Notes: a model not told the origin generated them from the letters alone. A stretch of 64,000 nt of DNA from a candidate division FCPU426 bacterium (GCA_027452205.1 DAIDGV010000024.1:94750-158749); one strand, 5' to 3'; shown: positions 24,656 through 33,095, counted from the stretch's first letter. Program-made: numbers and translations.

Positions 24656-24825
24656 ACTTGGACTTTGTGACCGAAGGGGTGTTTTTGATCTGGGAATCGG
24701 GCGGTAAAGTGACCGACCTGACGGCAAAACCTTATGACCGCTTCAAACATAACGCTCTGGCCACCTAAAAACCTTTTCATTTGACGCTATTCAAAATCTT
24801 GAGCAAGGGCAAAACTGGCTGAAGC
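24656..24825 (+). pseudogene. Decayed duplicate of the suhB 3' end
   Basis: This stretch is clearly homologous to the last 180 bases of suhB. In frame it reads GVFLIWESGGKVTDLTAKPY, then NALAT, an in-frame stop (TAA), then LTLFKILSKGK. SuhB has GVLLIREAGGKVTDLTGKPY, NALATNGP and LFKILSKGK at the matching places. Relative to suhB there is a 10-base deletion near the end. It has no start, no 5' part and at least one stop, so it is a relic. It lies about 740 bases beyond the intact gene, in the same direction, with the thioredoxin and 43-residue genes between them. Confidence 0.85.
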
Positions 24826-24850
24826 ACTACGACAAAAATTATTTGAACAG

Positions 24851-25207
24851 TTAATTTTGACCAAAAACCTGGTCTTGTTTCGATTCATATTCTTTTTTCA
24901 TTTTCGACATAATAATTACAAAACAAATCATAGAGCCAACACATCCCAATGCGCCAAAAAGCAAACCCAAAAATTTAAGGTTTAAAATACTCGACAATGA
25001 AGAGCTAGGAGGTCGATGAGACCACCTCATAAGAAACAATTCACCTATCCAATCAAGTTGCAAAGGAAGGTAAATAAAACACAACCTCAGCCACGGTGGA
25101 TTGATCTTTTTCAAATTTGAATAAGTAAAAAATCTAGAAAAATAGAAATAAGCGAACAAAATTTCCAAGCACCCATATAAAGATCCCCATATAAGAAACG
25201 GTTCCAC
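24851..25207 (-). CDS. Small hypothetical membrane protein
   Basis: 118 residues from a GTG at 25207, with GGAGG nine bases upstream. Three hydrophobic segments are visible (about 7-25, 40-60 and 78-102: LGLLFGALGCVGSMICFVII), followed by a charged tail MKKEYESKQDQ. No conserved motif or family recognised. The stretch is richer in A+T than its neighbours and lies next to the suhB relic, so it may be a recent arrival. Existence as a gene rests on the good ribosome-binding site and regular membrane pattern. Confidence 0.5.
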   Translation of the reverse strand: MEPFLIWGSLYGCLEILFAYFYFSRFFTYSNLKKINPPWLRLCFIYLPLQLDWIGELFLMRWSHRPPSSSLSSILNLKFLGLLFGALGCVGSMICFVIIMSKMKKEYESKQDQVFGQN

Positions 25208-25242
25208 AGAACATTTCCTCCGAAACTAAATTGAGATCTATC

Positions 25243-26016
25243 TTAAAATATCAGATTAACTTTATCGCCGATCTTCGTTTTCAACACTTTATCCGCCCGG
25301 CCCTGATTGACTGACACTTCCAAATAGCCCGACGAGCCTCCCAGCACCAACAGTTCGCCTTTTTTTGCCTGCGCGTAATGACGACCCACCTTGTCGATGG
25401 TCCTCTTCCCGATCTTGAGCCGAAAAGACACGCTGAGCGTACGGTTACCGAAGTTCGTCACCAAATTGCCGAAATGGTCGATCCACAACACTTCCCCCTC
25501 GAAACCTTCTTTTGTGGGACGAGGCAGCGGCAAAGTTCCCGGCACCAGCTCGTTCAAAGACTTCCCCAATTTCGAGAAAAGAACGCCTTTCGCCAAATGG
25601 GCCGCCACCGGCGCGAAAATGTCCCGGCCATGGAAAGTCTGGCTGACCTTCGCGAGGTGATATTTCTTTTCGGTCAGCTCAATCGCCGCCTCGAAGCCCC
25701 GGTCCCTGAGCGCCGCGGCGAAAAGCCCGTTGTCCGGTCCCACGAAGTAATGGCCCCGGGACTGAATGGCGACGGCCTTGCGGCTGCTCCCTACCCCCGG
25801 GTCGACCACCGTGAGATGGACCGTCCCCTTCGGGAAGTAATTCATTGAGGTCTTGAGCAGGAAGGCCCCGGTCGTGATGTTCTGGGGCGGCACCGCGTGG
25901 GTCAGGTCCACTAATTGGGCTTGGGGGCAGATGGAAAGAATGACGCCTTTCATGGAACCAACATAGGTATCTTGGGTCCCAAAATCGGTTAAAAGCGTCA
26001 CGATCGGTGTTTTCAA
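25243..26016 (-). CDS. SAM hydrolase (adenosine-forming), DUF62 family
   Basis: 257 residues of the family that contains fluorinase/chlorinase and the much commoner S-adenosylmethionine hydrolase, which uses water/hydroxide to split SAM into adenosine and methionine. Seen: VTLLTDFGTQDTYVGSMKG (residues 6-24), VVDPGVGSSRKA, FVGPDNGLFAAA, TFHGRDIFAPVAAHLA, IDHFGNLVTNF and a C-terminal KIGDKV segment, i.e. the full set of family motifs. The halogenase-specific loop is not evident, and most members in ordinary bacteria are hydrolases. The physiological reason for SAM hydrolysis is unclear. An AT-rich repeat separates it from the deacetylase-like gene upstream. Confidence 0.9.
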   Translation of the reverse strand: MKTPIVTLLTDFGTQDTYVGSMKGVILSICPQAQLVDLTHAVPPQNITTGAFLLKTSMNYFPKGTVHLTVVDPGVGSSRKAVAIQSRGHYFVGPDNGLFAAALRDRGFEAAIELTEKKYHLAKVSQTFHGRDIFAPVAAHLAKGVLFSKLGKSLNELVPGTLPLPRPTKEGFEGEVLWIDHFGNLVTNFGNRTLSVSFRLKIGKRTIDKVGRHYAQAKKGELLVLGGSSGYLEVSVNQGRADKVLKTKIGDKVNLIF

Positions 26017-26053
26017 TTTCGGCTCGTTTCTCTGCTTTTGGACTTTAATTCAA

Positions 26054-26079
26054 AATTCATCATTCAAAATTCTTAATTT
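26054..26079. repeat. Second copy of the AT-rich intergenic repeat
   Basis: This block matches 634-659 at 25 of 26 positions (AATTCATCATTCA.AATTCTTAATTT). Like the first copy it lies directly at a gene's 3' end, here three bases past the stop of the deacetylase-like gene on the minus strand. Confidence 0.6.
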
Positions 26080-26081
26080 CT

Positions 26082-26954
26082 TTAGGTGGTCCAGCCTTTC
26101 AAAAAATCCTCGATCAAAAAAGGCAGATCGTCGTGATAACCGCCTTCCAATAAAGTGAACATCGGCACGTGAAAGTCCCGCAGCATTTGGCCCATCCTGA
26201 AATAATCCTGTTTCTTGAGGCCAAACTCGGTCAGGGGATCTTTCTCATAAGTATCGAAACCCATCGAGACCCCGATCAGGTCCGGTTTGAAGTCCCGGAT
26301 CTTTTGCATGGCCATTTCCATCACCGGGAAATAATCCTTTTCCTGGGTGCCCGGCATCAGGGGGTAATTGATGCAGTTCTCGATGGAGGTGCGCCCCGTG
26401 CCCGGATAGGCCGGGAACTGGTGCAGGGAAACATAAAGATATTCGGGCCGGCCCAGGCAAAAAGCCTCGGTTCCGTTGCCGTGGTGGCAGTCCAGGTCCA
26501 GGATGGCGATCCGTTTCGCCTTGCCCTGGCGGATCAAGTCTTCCACCGCCACCGCCATGGAATTGAAATAACAGAACCCCATCGACCGGTGCGGGGTGGC
26601 GTGGTGGCCCGGCGGGCGCATGAGGGAAAAAGCCAAGGCCCCCTTCAGGGCCTCCGCCGCGGCCTGTATCGCCGCGCCCGAGGCAAGAAGACTGGCCGGA
26701 TAGACCTCCAACCCGCCCGGCGTGTCCAGGTCGATGAACTTCTCGCTTTGCACCGCCTCGATCACCGACAGGTCGTGCACCGCGCGGATCTTTTCCATGG
26801 GCGCGGGGGTCGGTTCCTCAAAAACTTGGGGGGGCAGGTGTTTTTTCAGGTGCTCCAGGGACCGAAGGACCCGGCCCGCGTGTTCCGGATGGCCGAGGCT
26901 GTCATAGGCGGCAGCCTTGATGGTGGATAGGACTTTAAGGTTATCGATCGCCAT
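26082..26954 (-). CDS. Histone deacetylase-family (acetylpolyamine/protein deacetylase) protein
   Basis: 290 residues. The start is the ATG at 26954, inside the last codons of the PilZ gene; a longer frame upstream is only the PilZ gene read in another frame. Zn-hydrolase motifs of the arginase/deacetylase fold are present: RPPGHHAT (His117, His118), LDLDCHHGNG (Zn ligands Asp155 and His157), SMGFDTYEKDPL (third Asp ligand) and LLEGGYH. Bacterial members deacetylate polyamines, acetoin-pathway enzymes or other N-acetyl compounds; which applies is open. The 14-base overlap with the PilZ gene implies coupled translation. Confidence 0.9.
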   Translation of the reverse strand: MAIDNLKVLSTIKAAAYDSLGHPEHAGRVLRSLEHLKKHLPPQVFEEPTPAPMEKIRAVHDLSVIEAVQSEKFIDLDTPGGLEVYPASLLASGAAIQAAAEALKGALAFSLMRPPGHHATPHRSMGFCYFNSMAVAVEDLIRQGKAKRIAILDLDCHHGNGTEAFCLGRPEYLYVSLHQFPAYPGTGRTSIENCINYPLMPGTQEKDYFPVMEMAMQKIRDFKPDLIGVSMGFDTYEKDPLTEFGLKKQDYFRMGQMLRDFHVPMFTLLEGGYHDDLPFLIEDFLKGWTT

Positions 26955-27399
26955 TTTGCTTACGGATCTTCTCGGCCAAAAGGAACATATCCAGGCGCAC
27001 CACATCCTCGCTGTTAATCGCGAGGATCTTGATACCCGCCCGGTAATTGGTGCCCGACAAACCCGGTATCTCGGCTTGGTGCGAGACCACCTCCGCCAGC
27101 AGGGTGATCGGCGAGTTGTAGTTGGGCAAGTAAAGTTTGATCTCCAAGGCCATATCCAACGGGAACTCCTGGGGCCCCACCAGGCACATCCCGCCAACCG
27201 AGATATCCTTGGTCACCGCATTGAGGATGGTGGATTTCCGGGACAACTCTTCCAGATGGTCCGCGGTCCAATCCCGGTAGGGTTTATCCGCCAAGGATTC
27301 TTCCAAGGTCATTTTAGGAATGAACCGATAGGCCACACGGATGGAGGTATTGACGCGCTCGTATTGACGCCGCTCGATCCAGCCTTGATGGGAGGACAT
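26941..27399 (-). CDS. PilZ-domain (c-di-GMP binding) protein
   Basis: 152 residues. The c-di-GMP signature is complete: RRQYERVN (RxxxR, residues 10-17) and DISVGGMCL (D-x-S-x-x-G). An insertion of about 35 residues (IPKMTLEESLADKPYRDWTA) sits between the two, longer than usual. The rest is the usual six-strand barrel (MALEIKLYLPN, AEVVSHQAEIPG, YRAGIKIL). It is probably a soluble effector that changes another protein's activity when the second messenger is present. The gene lies 5 bases after the ferredoxin gene and overlaps the deacetylase gene by 14 bases, so these three are co-transcribed. Confidence 0.9.
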   Translation of the reverse strand: MSSHQGWIERRQYERVNTSIRVAYRFIPKMTLEESLADKPYRDWTADHLEELSRKSTILNAVTKDISVGGMCLVGPQEFPLDMALEIKLYLPNYNSPITLLAEVVSHQAEIPGLSGTNYRAGIKILAINSEDVVRLDMFLLAEKIRKQNGDR

Positions 27400-27404
27400 A
27401 AGGT

Positions 27405-27614
27405 TTACGGTTTCCAGTGGATACAGGACACGGGACAGCTATACATGGCGTCCTGGATCTTTTTTTCGGTGTCCCCGTGAGGGTTATAAACCTCGGACAG
27501 GCCGTCCGAGGTCATACGGAAAACTTTAGGCACTTCCACCACACAGGCTTCACAACCCGTGCATTCATTTTGATCGACGTAAGCGATGCGGCTGTTCTTT
27601 TTGATCTCACTCAT
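27405..27614 (-). CDS. Small single-cluster 4Fe-4S ferredoxin
   Basis: 69 residues. Cys18, Cys21 and Cys24 (NECTGCEACVVEVPKVF) and Cys60 (SCP) form one [4Fe-4S] site; Cys64 is extra. Half of a bacterial two-cluster ferredoxin is absent, as in the short ferredoxins of many anaerobes and cytochrome-P450 partners (Fer4_13-like). The protein would carry one electron in the cytoplasm. No oxidoreductase partner lies next to it; the neighbours are an outer-membrane protein upstream and PilZ downstream. Confidence 0.9.
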   Translation of the reverse strand: MSEIKKNSRIAYVDQNECTGCEACVVEVPKVFRMTSDGLSEVYNPHGDTEKKIQDAMYSCPVSCIHWKP

Positions 27615-27634
27615 AATTAGGTCTTTTCGGGGGC

Positions 27635-28618
27635 TTAGAACCCCGCCGCTAAGGTCAAGGTGCCCGCCACATCCGTCCCGTTGGACTCACCCACCATCGC
27701 CAATTGCAGCCCCGGCCCGCCACCCAGGTCCAGCCCCAGCACATACTTGGGTTCCAGCACCACCGGCGCTCCCGTGGAGGAAACCGAAGGGGTGAAGGCT
27801 GTGTTCGGTTCGGACCCGCCCAAGGCCGCCGTGAAGTTACCCGTAAGGGTAGAGGTAATGCTTCCGCTATTCCGTTCGAACCCGACCGCGGCATAAGGAT
27901 AGAGTACTCCCAATTGCTTGCCGATGGTGATCTTAGCGCCCATGGTGCGGGTGACCCAGTTAAGGCTATAGCTGGAATTACCCGTCAAGGTGCCCGTATA
28001 GCTGTTATGGGAAGTCGAGTCGGTATAAGTCACGGTCTGGCTGATGTTAGAAGTGGTCACGTCAAAAGCGCCCGTCATGGTGTCATAGCTGGTGGACAGA
28101 GTCACCGTCGGCACACCCATGCCCTCGAATATCTTGTAGCGCAGGTCGATACCCCAGCCGCTGAAATTGCCACCAAAGCTGCCCGCGTTGATGGGGGGGA
28201 GATAGGTATAACGGAACCCCGCGTCAAATCCATTGAAAAGACCGATCCGGGCCGTCATCACCGGATAAGGCAAAGGTACGCCTGAAGGTAGGCTGAAGTT
28301 AGTGGCCGCGGAGACCACGCTTAATCCGGTCAAATTATTCAAATTGGGCAATCCGATAAAGTCCGCGCCTGCGGCAAAAGAAATGGAAAAATGGGGCCCC
28401 GCAGTTAGATCATAGACCGTCGGATTGGTATTCCACCCTAAACCGGTGAAGAAACCCATGCTTTTGGCAAAAGGGCCATTAACAAAATTAGCGATGGTCT
28501 GCATGTCCGCCGTGGCGGTATTGATGAAGTCCGTCGTGTCCTGACCCGCCCGGGCGGTCGTTTGAAAGCCGCAAAAAAGAATAATAGCGAGACCCAGACT
28601 GATCTTTCGCAATTGCAT
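27635..28618 (-). CDS. Outer-membrane beta-barrel protein
   Basis: 327 residues from the ATG at 28618, which has GAGGGA five bases upstream (a TTG at 28630 overlaps that site and is unlikely). The signal peptide ends TTARAGQ. Strands alternate polar/hydrophobic residues with many Gly, Thr and aromatic positions (FNGFDAGFRYTYLPP, WGIDLRYKIFEG, LNWVTRTMGAKITIG) and the protein ends LTLAAGF with a terminal Phe. The layout resembles DUF6588-like small barrel proteins. Substrate or role unknown. It starts the row that continues with ferredoxin, PilZ and the deacetylase. Confidence 0.75.
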   Translation of the reverse strand: MQLRKISLGLAIILFCGFQTTARAGQDTTDFINTATADMQTIANFVNGPFAKSMGFFTGLGWNTNPTVYDLTAGPHFSISFAAGADFIGLPNLNNLTGLSVVSAATNFSLPSGVPLPYPVMTARIGLFNGFDAGFRYTYLPPINAGSFGGNFSGWGIDLRYKIFEGMGVPTVTLSTSYDTMTGAFDVTTSNISQTVTYTDSTSHNSYTGTLTGNSSYSLNWVTRTMGAKITIGKQLGVLYPYAAVGFERNSGSITSTLTGNFTAALGGSEPNTAFTPSVSSTGAPVVLEPKYVLGLDLGGGPGLQLAMVGESNGTDVAGTLTLAAGF

Positions 28619-28717
28619 GATGTCCCTCAAAATAGGTTTATACAGCTCGAATGTTCAGTTAGGTTATCGCAAATGAAAAGCCCTGTCTATTAAGACCCTG
28701 ACAAAAGGAATTGAACG

Positions 28718-29431
28718 ATGAAATGGCCTGACGGGCCGCTGGTCCTTGGCATCTTTATAGAAAGGCTCCATCGTTTTGGCGCCACCGTTCAGGTCCGAGG
28801 CCGGAAAGAATACTGCCATGTGACCAACTCGGGCCGCCTTCGGGAACTGCTCTGTCCCGGGGCCCAGGTCGCCTTGGTGGACCATGGCAAGGATCCTTCC
28901 CGCAAGACCCGCTATGCCATTCGGCTCGCCTTATATAAGAGGAAGTGGGTCTGCATCGAGGCCAATATCGCGCCCAAGCTATTGATGGAAGCCTGGAAGA
29001 TTGGAAAAGTGCCCAGTCTGAAGGGTTATGACCAGCTTCAAGCCGAGGTGGCCCTGGACCGTCATACCCGTTTCGATTTCCAAGCCCGGAACACCCGGAC
29101 CGGCGAAAAAGCCTGGGTCGAGGTGAAATGCGTGACCCTGGTGGACAAAAAAGGCGTCGGCCACTTCCCCGACGCGCCCTCCGAAAGGGCTTCCAAACAC
29201 TTACGGGAGCTGATGTCCCTTTCCCGCAAGCCCGGAACGAAGTGTTTTGTTTTCTTCATCTTGCAGAACCCGCTGGGAAAAGGGGTCACCCCCAAGGACG
29301 ACACCGATCCGGTCTTTGGAAAGACCCTCCGCCAGACCGCTAAGACCCAGGTGAAGATCGAGGCCTTTAAGGCTCAGATCAGTTTGAAAGACGCACGGCT
29401 GACCCAGGCCATCCCTGTATTGCTCAAATGA
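28718..29431 (+). CDS. sfsA: SfsA-family DNA/RNA-binding nuclease-like protein
   Basis: 237 residues; ATG at 28718 with AAGGA upstream. Family motifs are clear: CHVTNSGRLRELL near the N-terminus, RFDFQA and AWVEVKCVTLV (an Asp/Glu-x-Lys set of the restriction-endonuclease-like fold), then FPDAPSERASKHLREL and FVFFILQ. The usual VEVKNVTL has Cys in place of Asn. SfsA was first linked to maltose metabolism in Escherichia coli, but its true function is unsettled. It ends 9 bases from the convergent P-type ATPase gene, with no clear terminator between. Confidence 0.92.
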   Translation: MKWPDGPLVLGIFIERLHRFGATVQVRGRKEYCHVTNSGRLRELLCPGAQVALVDHGKDPSRKTRYAIRLALYKRKWVCIEANIAPKLLMEAWKIGKVPSLKGYDQLQAEVALDRHTRFDFQARNTRTGEKAWVEVKCVTLVDKKGVGHFPDAPSERASKHLRELMSLSRKPGTKCFVFFILQNPLGKGVTPKDDTDPVFGKTLRQTAKTQVKIEAFKAQISLKDARLTQAIPVLLK

Positions 29432-29439
29432 CTTTCGTC

Positions 29440-31332
29440 TTATAGATCGTGAATGACTTTGGGCGGGAGCGCCGCCCGCAAAGCGTTGAGCATGGCCAGC
29501 ACATCGATCGTTTCTTGAAGGATCGCCCCATTCACTGGGCTTAAATAACCCAAAGCCGCAAAAGCCATTCCGCCCAAGCTCAGGACCATGCCCCCCACGG
29601 CGCTCTGTATGGCGATCGACCTCATTCGGCGGCTAATGTGCATGAACTCGTCCACTTTTTTAAGCGAGTTGTCCATGACCACGACCCCCGCCGCTTCCGC
29701 GGTCACATCACTGTTCTGCCCGATCGCCATGCCCACCGTAGAGGCCATCATCGCCGGGGCGTCGTTGATGCCGTCCCCCACATAAAGCGTCTTGGCCGCC
29801 GCCGTTTCCTTCCGGACGATCTCGAGTTTTTCCTCGGGTTTTTGCTGGGCATAGACCTCCGTGATGCCTACTTGTTCGGCAAGATAACGCACTTCGGATT
29901 CCCGGTCGCCCGAAACGATCAATAAGCGGTTGAACTGATGCTTGGGGCCCAGGTGGCCGACAAAGGACCGGCTTTCCTCCCGGGGCGAATCCCGAAAACG
30001 GAACATCGCCGCATAACGCCCATCCATTACCAGAACGCATTCCAACCCGCCTTCCGTGGGCGGCGGCTGGTTTTCGGCCAGCATTGACGGCGTGAGTTTC
30101 GCGCGGCTGGTCATCAGCAACGAATGGCCTACGATCAGGCCCAAGAGGCCCTTCCCCGGCGCCTCGCTGACATCTTTGGCTTCTTGAAGCGGGAGTGCCC
30201 TTTCCTTGGCGGCCATCAACAAGGCGTGAGCAAGGGGATGTTTGGAGTAGCACTCTAGGCTCGCCGCCAAAGCCAGGACCTGGTCGGGTTCCAGCCCGGG
30301 AGGAACGGATATCTCGGTCAGTTGGGGGGCGCCATAAGTGAGCGTGCCCGTTTTATCGAAGATCGCCGTGCGGCATTGGGTGATCTGTTCCAATACGACC
30401 GGGTTCTTGACAATGACCGCCCGTTTCGCGCACAGGGAGATCGAGCCGATGATGGCGATGGGGATGGCCAAAAGTAGGGGGCAGGGCGTCGCGATCACCA
30501 AGACCGCCAGGAACCGGATCGATTCGCCGCTAAGCGCCCAAGCGAGAAGCGCCAGGGAAAGCGCGACCGGCGTGTAGATGGCCCCCAATTGATCGCCCAA
30601 ACGGCGTAACTGAGGCCGTTGTTCCTCGGAGTCGCGCATGACCTTCATGATCTTCGCGTAACGGGAATCGGCCGCGCGTTGCGTCACTTGAATGGTCAAG
30701 GCCGACTCGCCATTGATGGCGCCGGAGATCACCGACGAACCGGACGTTTTGTTGATCTTGAAGGGTTCCCCGGTCAAATAGGACTCATCCATCATCCCGT
30801 GTCCTTCGATGACCGCCCCGTCCGCGGGACAGATCTCGTGGGGATAGATCACCAGGGTGTCCCCCACCTCGATCTGGGACAGCGCTATATCCGATATATC
30901 CCTTCCGGCCCGTCGGTGGGCCGTCGAGGGCATCCGTTTGGCCAGCGCGGCCAGCACCGAGGAAGCGCTTTGCAAAGCGTAAGTTTCCAGCAGTTGGCCG
31001 CCGGAGAGCATCAGGACAATGATCGAACCCGCCAGGTATTCGCCCAGAACAATGGAAGTGATGATGGAAATACCGGCCAAAAGATCCGAACCGAAATCCC
31101 GGCGAAGGAATCTTCGGACCAGGTCGTAAGTTAGCGGCAACCCGCTGAGAACAAGTAAGACCAGCAAGGGGGACTCATAAACCGCCGAGGTGGTCTTCCA
31201 TCCGAAACGAAGGGCCAGATAGAACAAGATCGCCAAGACCGATAAAACCGTGATGCTGACGGACTTGTAACGCGAGAAAAATGACGGTGATTTTTCTCCG
31301 ACCGCCGGATCATTGTCGAGGGGATTTTTCAT
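29440..31332 (-). CDS. P1B-type heavy-metal ATPase without N-terminal metal-binding domain
   Basis: 630 residues from the ATG at 31332 (AAGGAA upstream); the longer frame to 31431 runs into trmO. The transmembrane metal site ATPCPLLLA (Cys near residue 284, CPx motif), LTGEPF of the actuator domain, DKTGTL (phosphorylated Asp near 326), SKHPLAHAL (HP signature) and GDGINDAPA are all present. The N-terminus before the first span is short and holds no CxxC metal-binding domain. With TPCP rather than APCP and few Cys, it resembles the CadA/ZntA- or CopB-like members; the position at the end of a Cus-type operon favours copper/silver, but cadmium or zinc is possible. It would pump metal out of the cytoplasm. 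Confidence 0.92.
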   Translation of the reverse strand: MKNPLDNDPAVGEKSPSFFSRYKSVSITVLSVLAILFYLALRFGWKTTSAVYESPLLVLLVLSGLPLTYDLVRRFLRRDFGSDLLAGISIITSIVLGEYLAGSIIVLMLSGGQLLETYALQSASSVLAALAKRMPSTAHRRAGRDISDIALSQIEVGDTLVIYPHEICPADGAVIEGHGMMDESYLTGEPFKINKTSGSSVISGAINGESALTIQVTQRAADSRYAKIMKVMRDSEEQRPQLRRLGDQLGAIYTPVALSLALLAWALSGESIRFLAVLVIATPCPLLLAIPIAIIGSISLCAKRAVIVKNPVVLEQITQCRTAIFDKTGTLTYGAPQLTEISVPPGLEPDQVLALAASLECYSKHPLAHALLMAAKERALPLQEAKDVSEAPGKGLLGLIVGHSLLMTSRAKLTPSMLAENQPPPTEGGLECVLVMDGRYAAMFRFRDSPREESRSFVGHLGPKHQFNRLLIVSGDRESEVRYLAEQVGITEVYAQQKPEEKLEIVRKETAAAKTLYVGDGINDAPAMMASTVGMAIGQNSDVTAEAAGVVVMDNSLKKVDEFMHISRRMRSIAIQSAVGGMVLSLGGMAFAALGYLSPVNGAILQETIDVLAMLNALRAALPPKVIHDL

Positions 31333-31342
31333 CGCGGGTTCC

Positions 31343-31780
31343 TTATCGGGCCTTCGTGGCGAACTTCCGAAGCGGGTCTTTTTCCAGCCGGTCCAATTTT
31401 TTGACCCAACTGGGTAATTTACACTTCTCAAGAACTTCCCGTTTGGTATAAGGCTTCACATCCACGATCGGCGTGCCATCCCAGCCGTCGAAACCTTCTA
31501 CCCAAAGGGTCCCGCCCTCACGCTTCAATAGTTTCACCACCGTAAAACCCAAGGGATTGGGTCGGTGGGGCGTTCGCGTGGCGAGGAACCCGATCTTGGA
31601 AATTTTGAGGTCGCCCCGGGGATGGATGAACAAGTCCGGTTTGTGCGCCTTATCCAACCAAAAGAAGACCATCACATGGGAAAAGCCTTCCAAACCCTTC
31701 AAACCGAGAGCCCATTTTTTGTCGATGATCACTTTCCCCTTCCGATAAACGCCGATGGGGCGAAGGCTGTAACTCTTCAT
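31343..31780 (-). CDS. trmO: tRNA (N6-threonylcarbamoyladenosine37-N6)-methyltransferase TrmO
   Basis: 145 residues from the ATG at 31780; the frame runs open to 31963 but the added part is the previous gene read in another frame. TsaA/TrmO motifs are present: LRPIGVYR, GLEGFSHVMVFFWLDK, ATRTPHRPNPLGFTVVKLL (RPNPxG, SAM site) and VDVKPYTKRE. The enzyme methylates t6A at position 37 of tRNA-Thr. The start lies one base after the stop of the methyltransferase gene and the stop is 10 bases before the ATPase ATG, so it is translated inside the metal operon, an unusual place for a tRNA-modification gene. Confidence 0.9.
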   Translation of the reverse strand: MKSYSLRPIGVYRKGKVIIDKKWALGLKGLEGFSHVMVFFWLDKAHKPDLFIHPRGDLKISKIGFLATRTPHRPNPLGFTVVKLLKREGGTLWVEGFDGWDGTPIVDVKPYTKREVLEKCKLPSWVKKLDRLEKDPLRKFATKAR

Positions 31781-31781
31781 A

Positions 31782-32585
31782 TCATTCCGCTTTCTTCCGA
31801 AAAATGAAATAACCGAACTTCTGGTCTTTGCCCCAAGGCGTCCGATGGAGCTCTCCTTCTTCGCGCAAAAACTCGAATTTTTCTCCAAATGGCCGACGGA
31901 TCGATTCCGCGTCATATTGTTGAACAGGCAAGTTACTGCATTGTGTCGGGCCATCCATGGCAAAAGACGCCACGATCAAAACCCCGCCTTTCACTAAAGC
32001 CTGGTAAGCCTTGGCAACATAAGCCTTTCGGTCTTCCTCGTCGGTCAAAAAATGGAATACCGCCCGGTCATGCCACAAATGGTAAGGTTCGGAAACCGTG
32101 AACTTTGTCACATCATCGACGACCCAAGTCACGTTGTTGCCCGAAGCGCCCAACCGCGCTTGGGCATGCCGCAAGGCGTTTTCGGAGATATCCAGCACGG
32201 TCACGTGTTGGTACCTTTTTTCCAGAAGCCGGTCCACCAGGACCGACGCCCCGCCGCCCACATCGATCAGCCGGTTTTCCGGCGAAAGCCCGCGCTCTTC
32301 GATCAACCGCAAGGACATCGCTGGATCTTCCTGGTACCAGCTCATCTCACCCGGTTTTTTCTCGGCATAGATCTTTTCCCAATGCGCTTTTCGATCAAAC
32401 ACCCGAGTTTCTCCTTCCGGACGCTGGTCAGCCTCCATCTTTTTGGATCTCTCCACTGAAAAACGGGTGATCGCCATGTTACAGCTGTTGTTCTGAAGAC
32501 ACCATTGCCGGCATTGGTCCGCCGTTTTTTCATCCCGGTAATGCAGTCCACATTCGGCGCACACGAATAACGTCTCTTTTTGCAT
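31782..32585 (-). CDS. Zinc-finger plus class I SAM-dependent methyltransferase
   Basis: 267 residues from the ATG at 32585. Residues about 5-38 are a small Cys-rich module (VCAECGLHYRD, then QCRQWCLQNNSCN; five to six Cys) that occurs alone in metal-resistance settings. A linker leads to a complete Rossmann methyltransferase (about 65-267): AHWEKIYAEKKPGEMSWYQE, RLIDVGGGASVLVDRLL (SAM site), VTVLDISENAL, VVDDVTKF, WHDRAVFHFLTDEEDR and LPVQQYDAE. Related small-molecule/thiol methyltransferases act on sulfur, selenium, tellurium or metalloid substrates; here the substrate is unknown. Its place between a metal-binding protein and trmO in the metal operon suggests a detoxifying role. Confidence 0.82.
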   Translation of the reverse strand: MQKETLFVCAECGLHYRDEKTADQCRQWCLQNNSCNMAITRFSVERSKKMEADQRPEGETRVFDRKAHWEKIYAEKKPGEMSWYQEDPAMSLRLIEERGLSPENRLIDVGGGASVLVDRLLEKRYQHVTVLDISENALRHAQARLGASGNNVTWVVDDVTKFTVSEPYHLWHDRAVFHFLTDEEDRKAYVAKAYQALVKGGVLIVASFAMDGPTQCSNLPVQQYDAESIRRPFGEKFEFLREEGELHRTPWGKDQKFGYFIFRKKAE

Positions 32586-32612
32586 TTTCAAACCTTGGTC
32601 GACCTTCAATTT

Positions 32613-33095
32613 TTACTTTTTTTCTTTCATTTCCATTCCGCATTTGGGGCACTTTCCCGGATTATCGCTCATTGTCCCGTCCATCGGGCACACATACACT
32701 TGATGGACAGTCGGATCTTTGGAAGACGACAATTTCTGAATGCTTTCTATTTCGATCATGCTCATGCCGTCCTTTTCCAAGAGATGGCCGCTGACCGTGA
32801 CCTTTTCCCCGGCGTAGGCGCTTAACATCGCGTTGGCGCTGGCATGCCCTTCGCCCACCACTAGATAAAGTTTGTTCCCTACTTTCAACCCCATCGGCAT
32901 CCCCTTTTGGAAACACTTTTTGGCGCATTTCGCGTGATCCTCGCCGATACCGTCGTGGGCTAAATAACAAGATACGCAAACCACTTCGCCTGTCAAAACC
33001 TGGTTGGGCGTCGCGTCATCCCCGTGTGCCCACAGTTTTACGCTTATCAAAATCATCAGTGTTACGACCAACAACCCCGTCATTAATTGCCTCAT
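32613..33095 (-). CDS. Secreted heavy-metal-binding protein
   Basis: 160 residues; AAGGAG seven bases before the ATG. The signal peptide ends LWAHGDD. Residues about 30-115 hold a domain with CVSCYLAHDGIGEDHAKC and KKCFQKGMPMG (Cys/His/Met rich), followed by a beta part like an OB fold (VTVSGHLLEKDGMSMIEIES). The C-terminus (VYVCPMDGTMSDNPGKCPKC, then GMEMKEK) is a heavy-metal-binding domain (YHS-like, CPMDG...CPKCGM) as found at the front of CusB and CopA proteins. It probably binds copper in the periplasm and hands it to the efflux pump encoded just upstream. Confidence 0.85.
   Translation of the reverse strand: MRQLMTGLLVVTLMILISVKLWAHGDDATPNQVLTGEVVCVSCYLAHDGIGEDHAKCAKKCFQKGMPMGLKVGNKLYLVVGEGHASANAMLSAYAGEKVTVSGHLLEKDGMSMIEIESIQKLSSSKDPTVHQVYVCPMDGTMSDNPGKCPKCGMEMKEKK

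Noticed and set aside
26955-27197. Longer N-terminus of the deacetylase-like protein
   Set aside because: It is the PilZ gene read in another frame (Arg/Trp/Ser-rich, no conserved motif). The ATG at 26954 fits the family.
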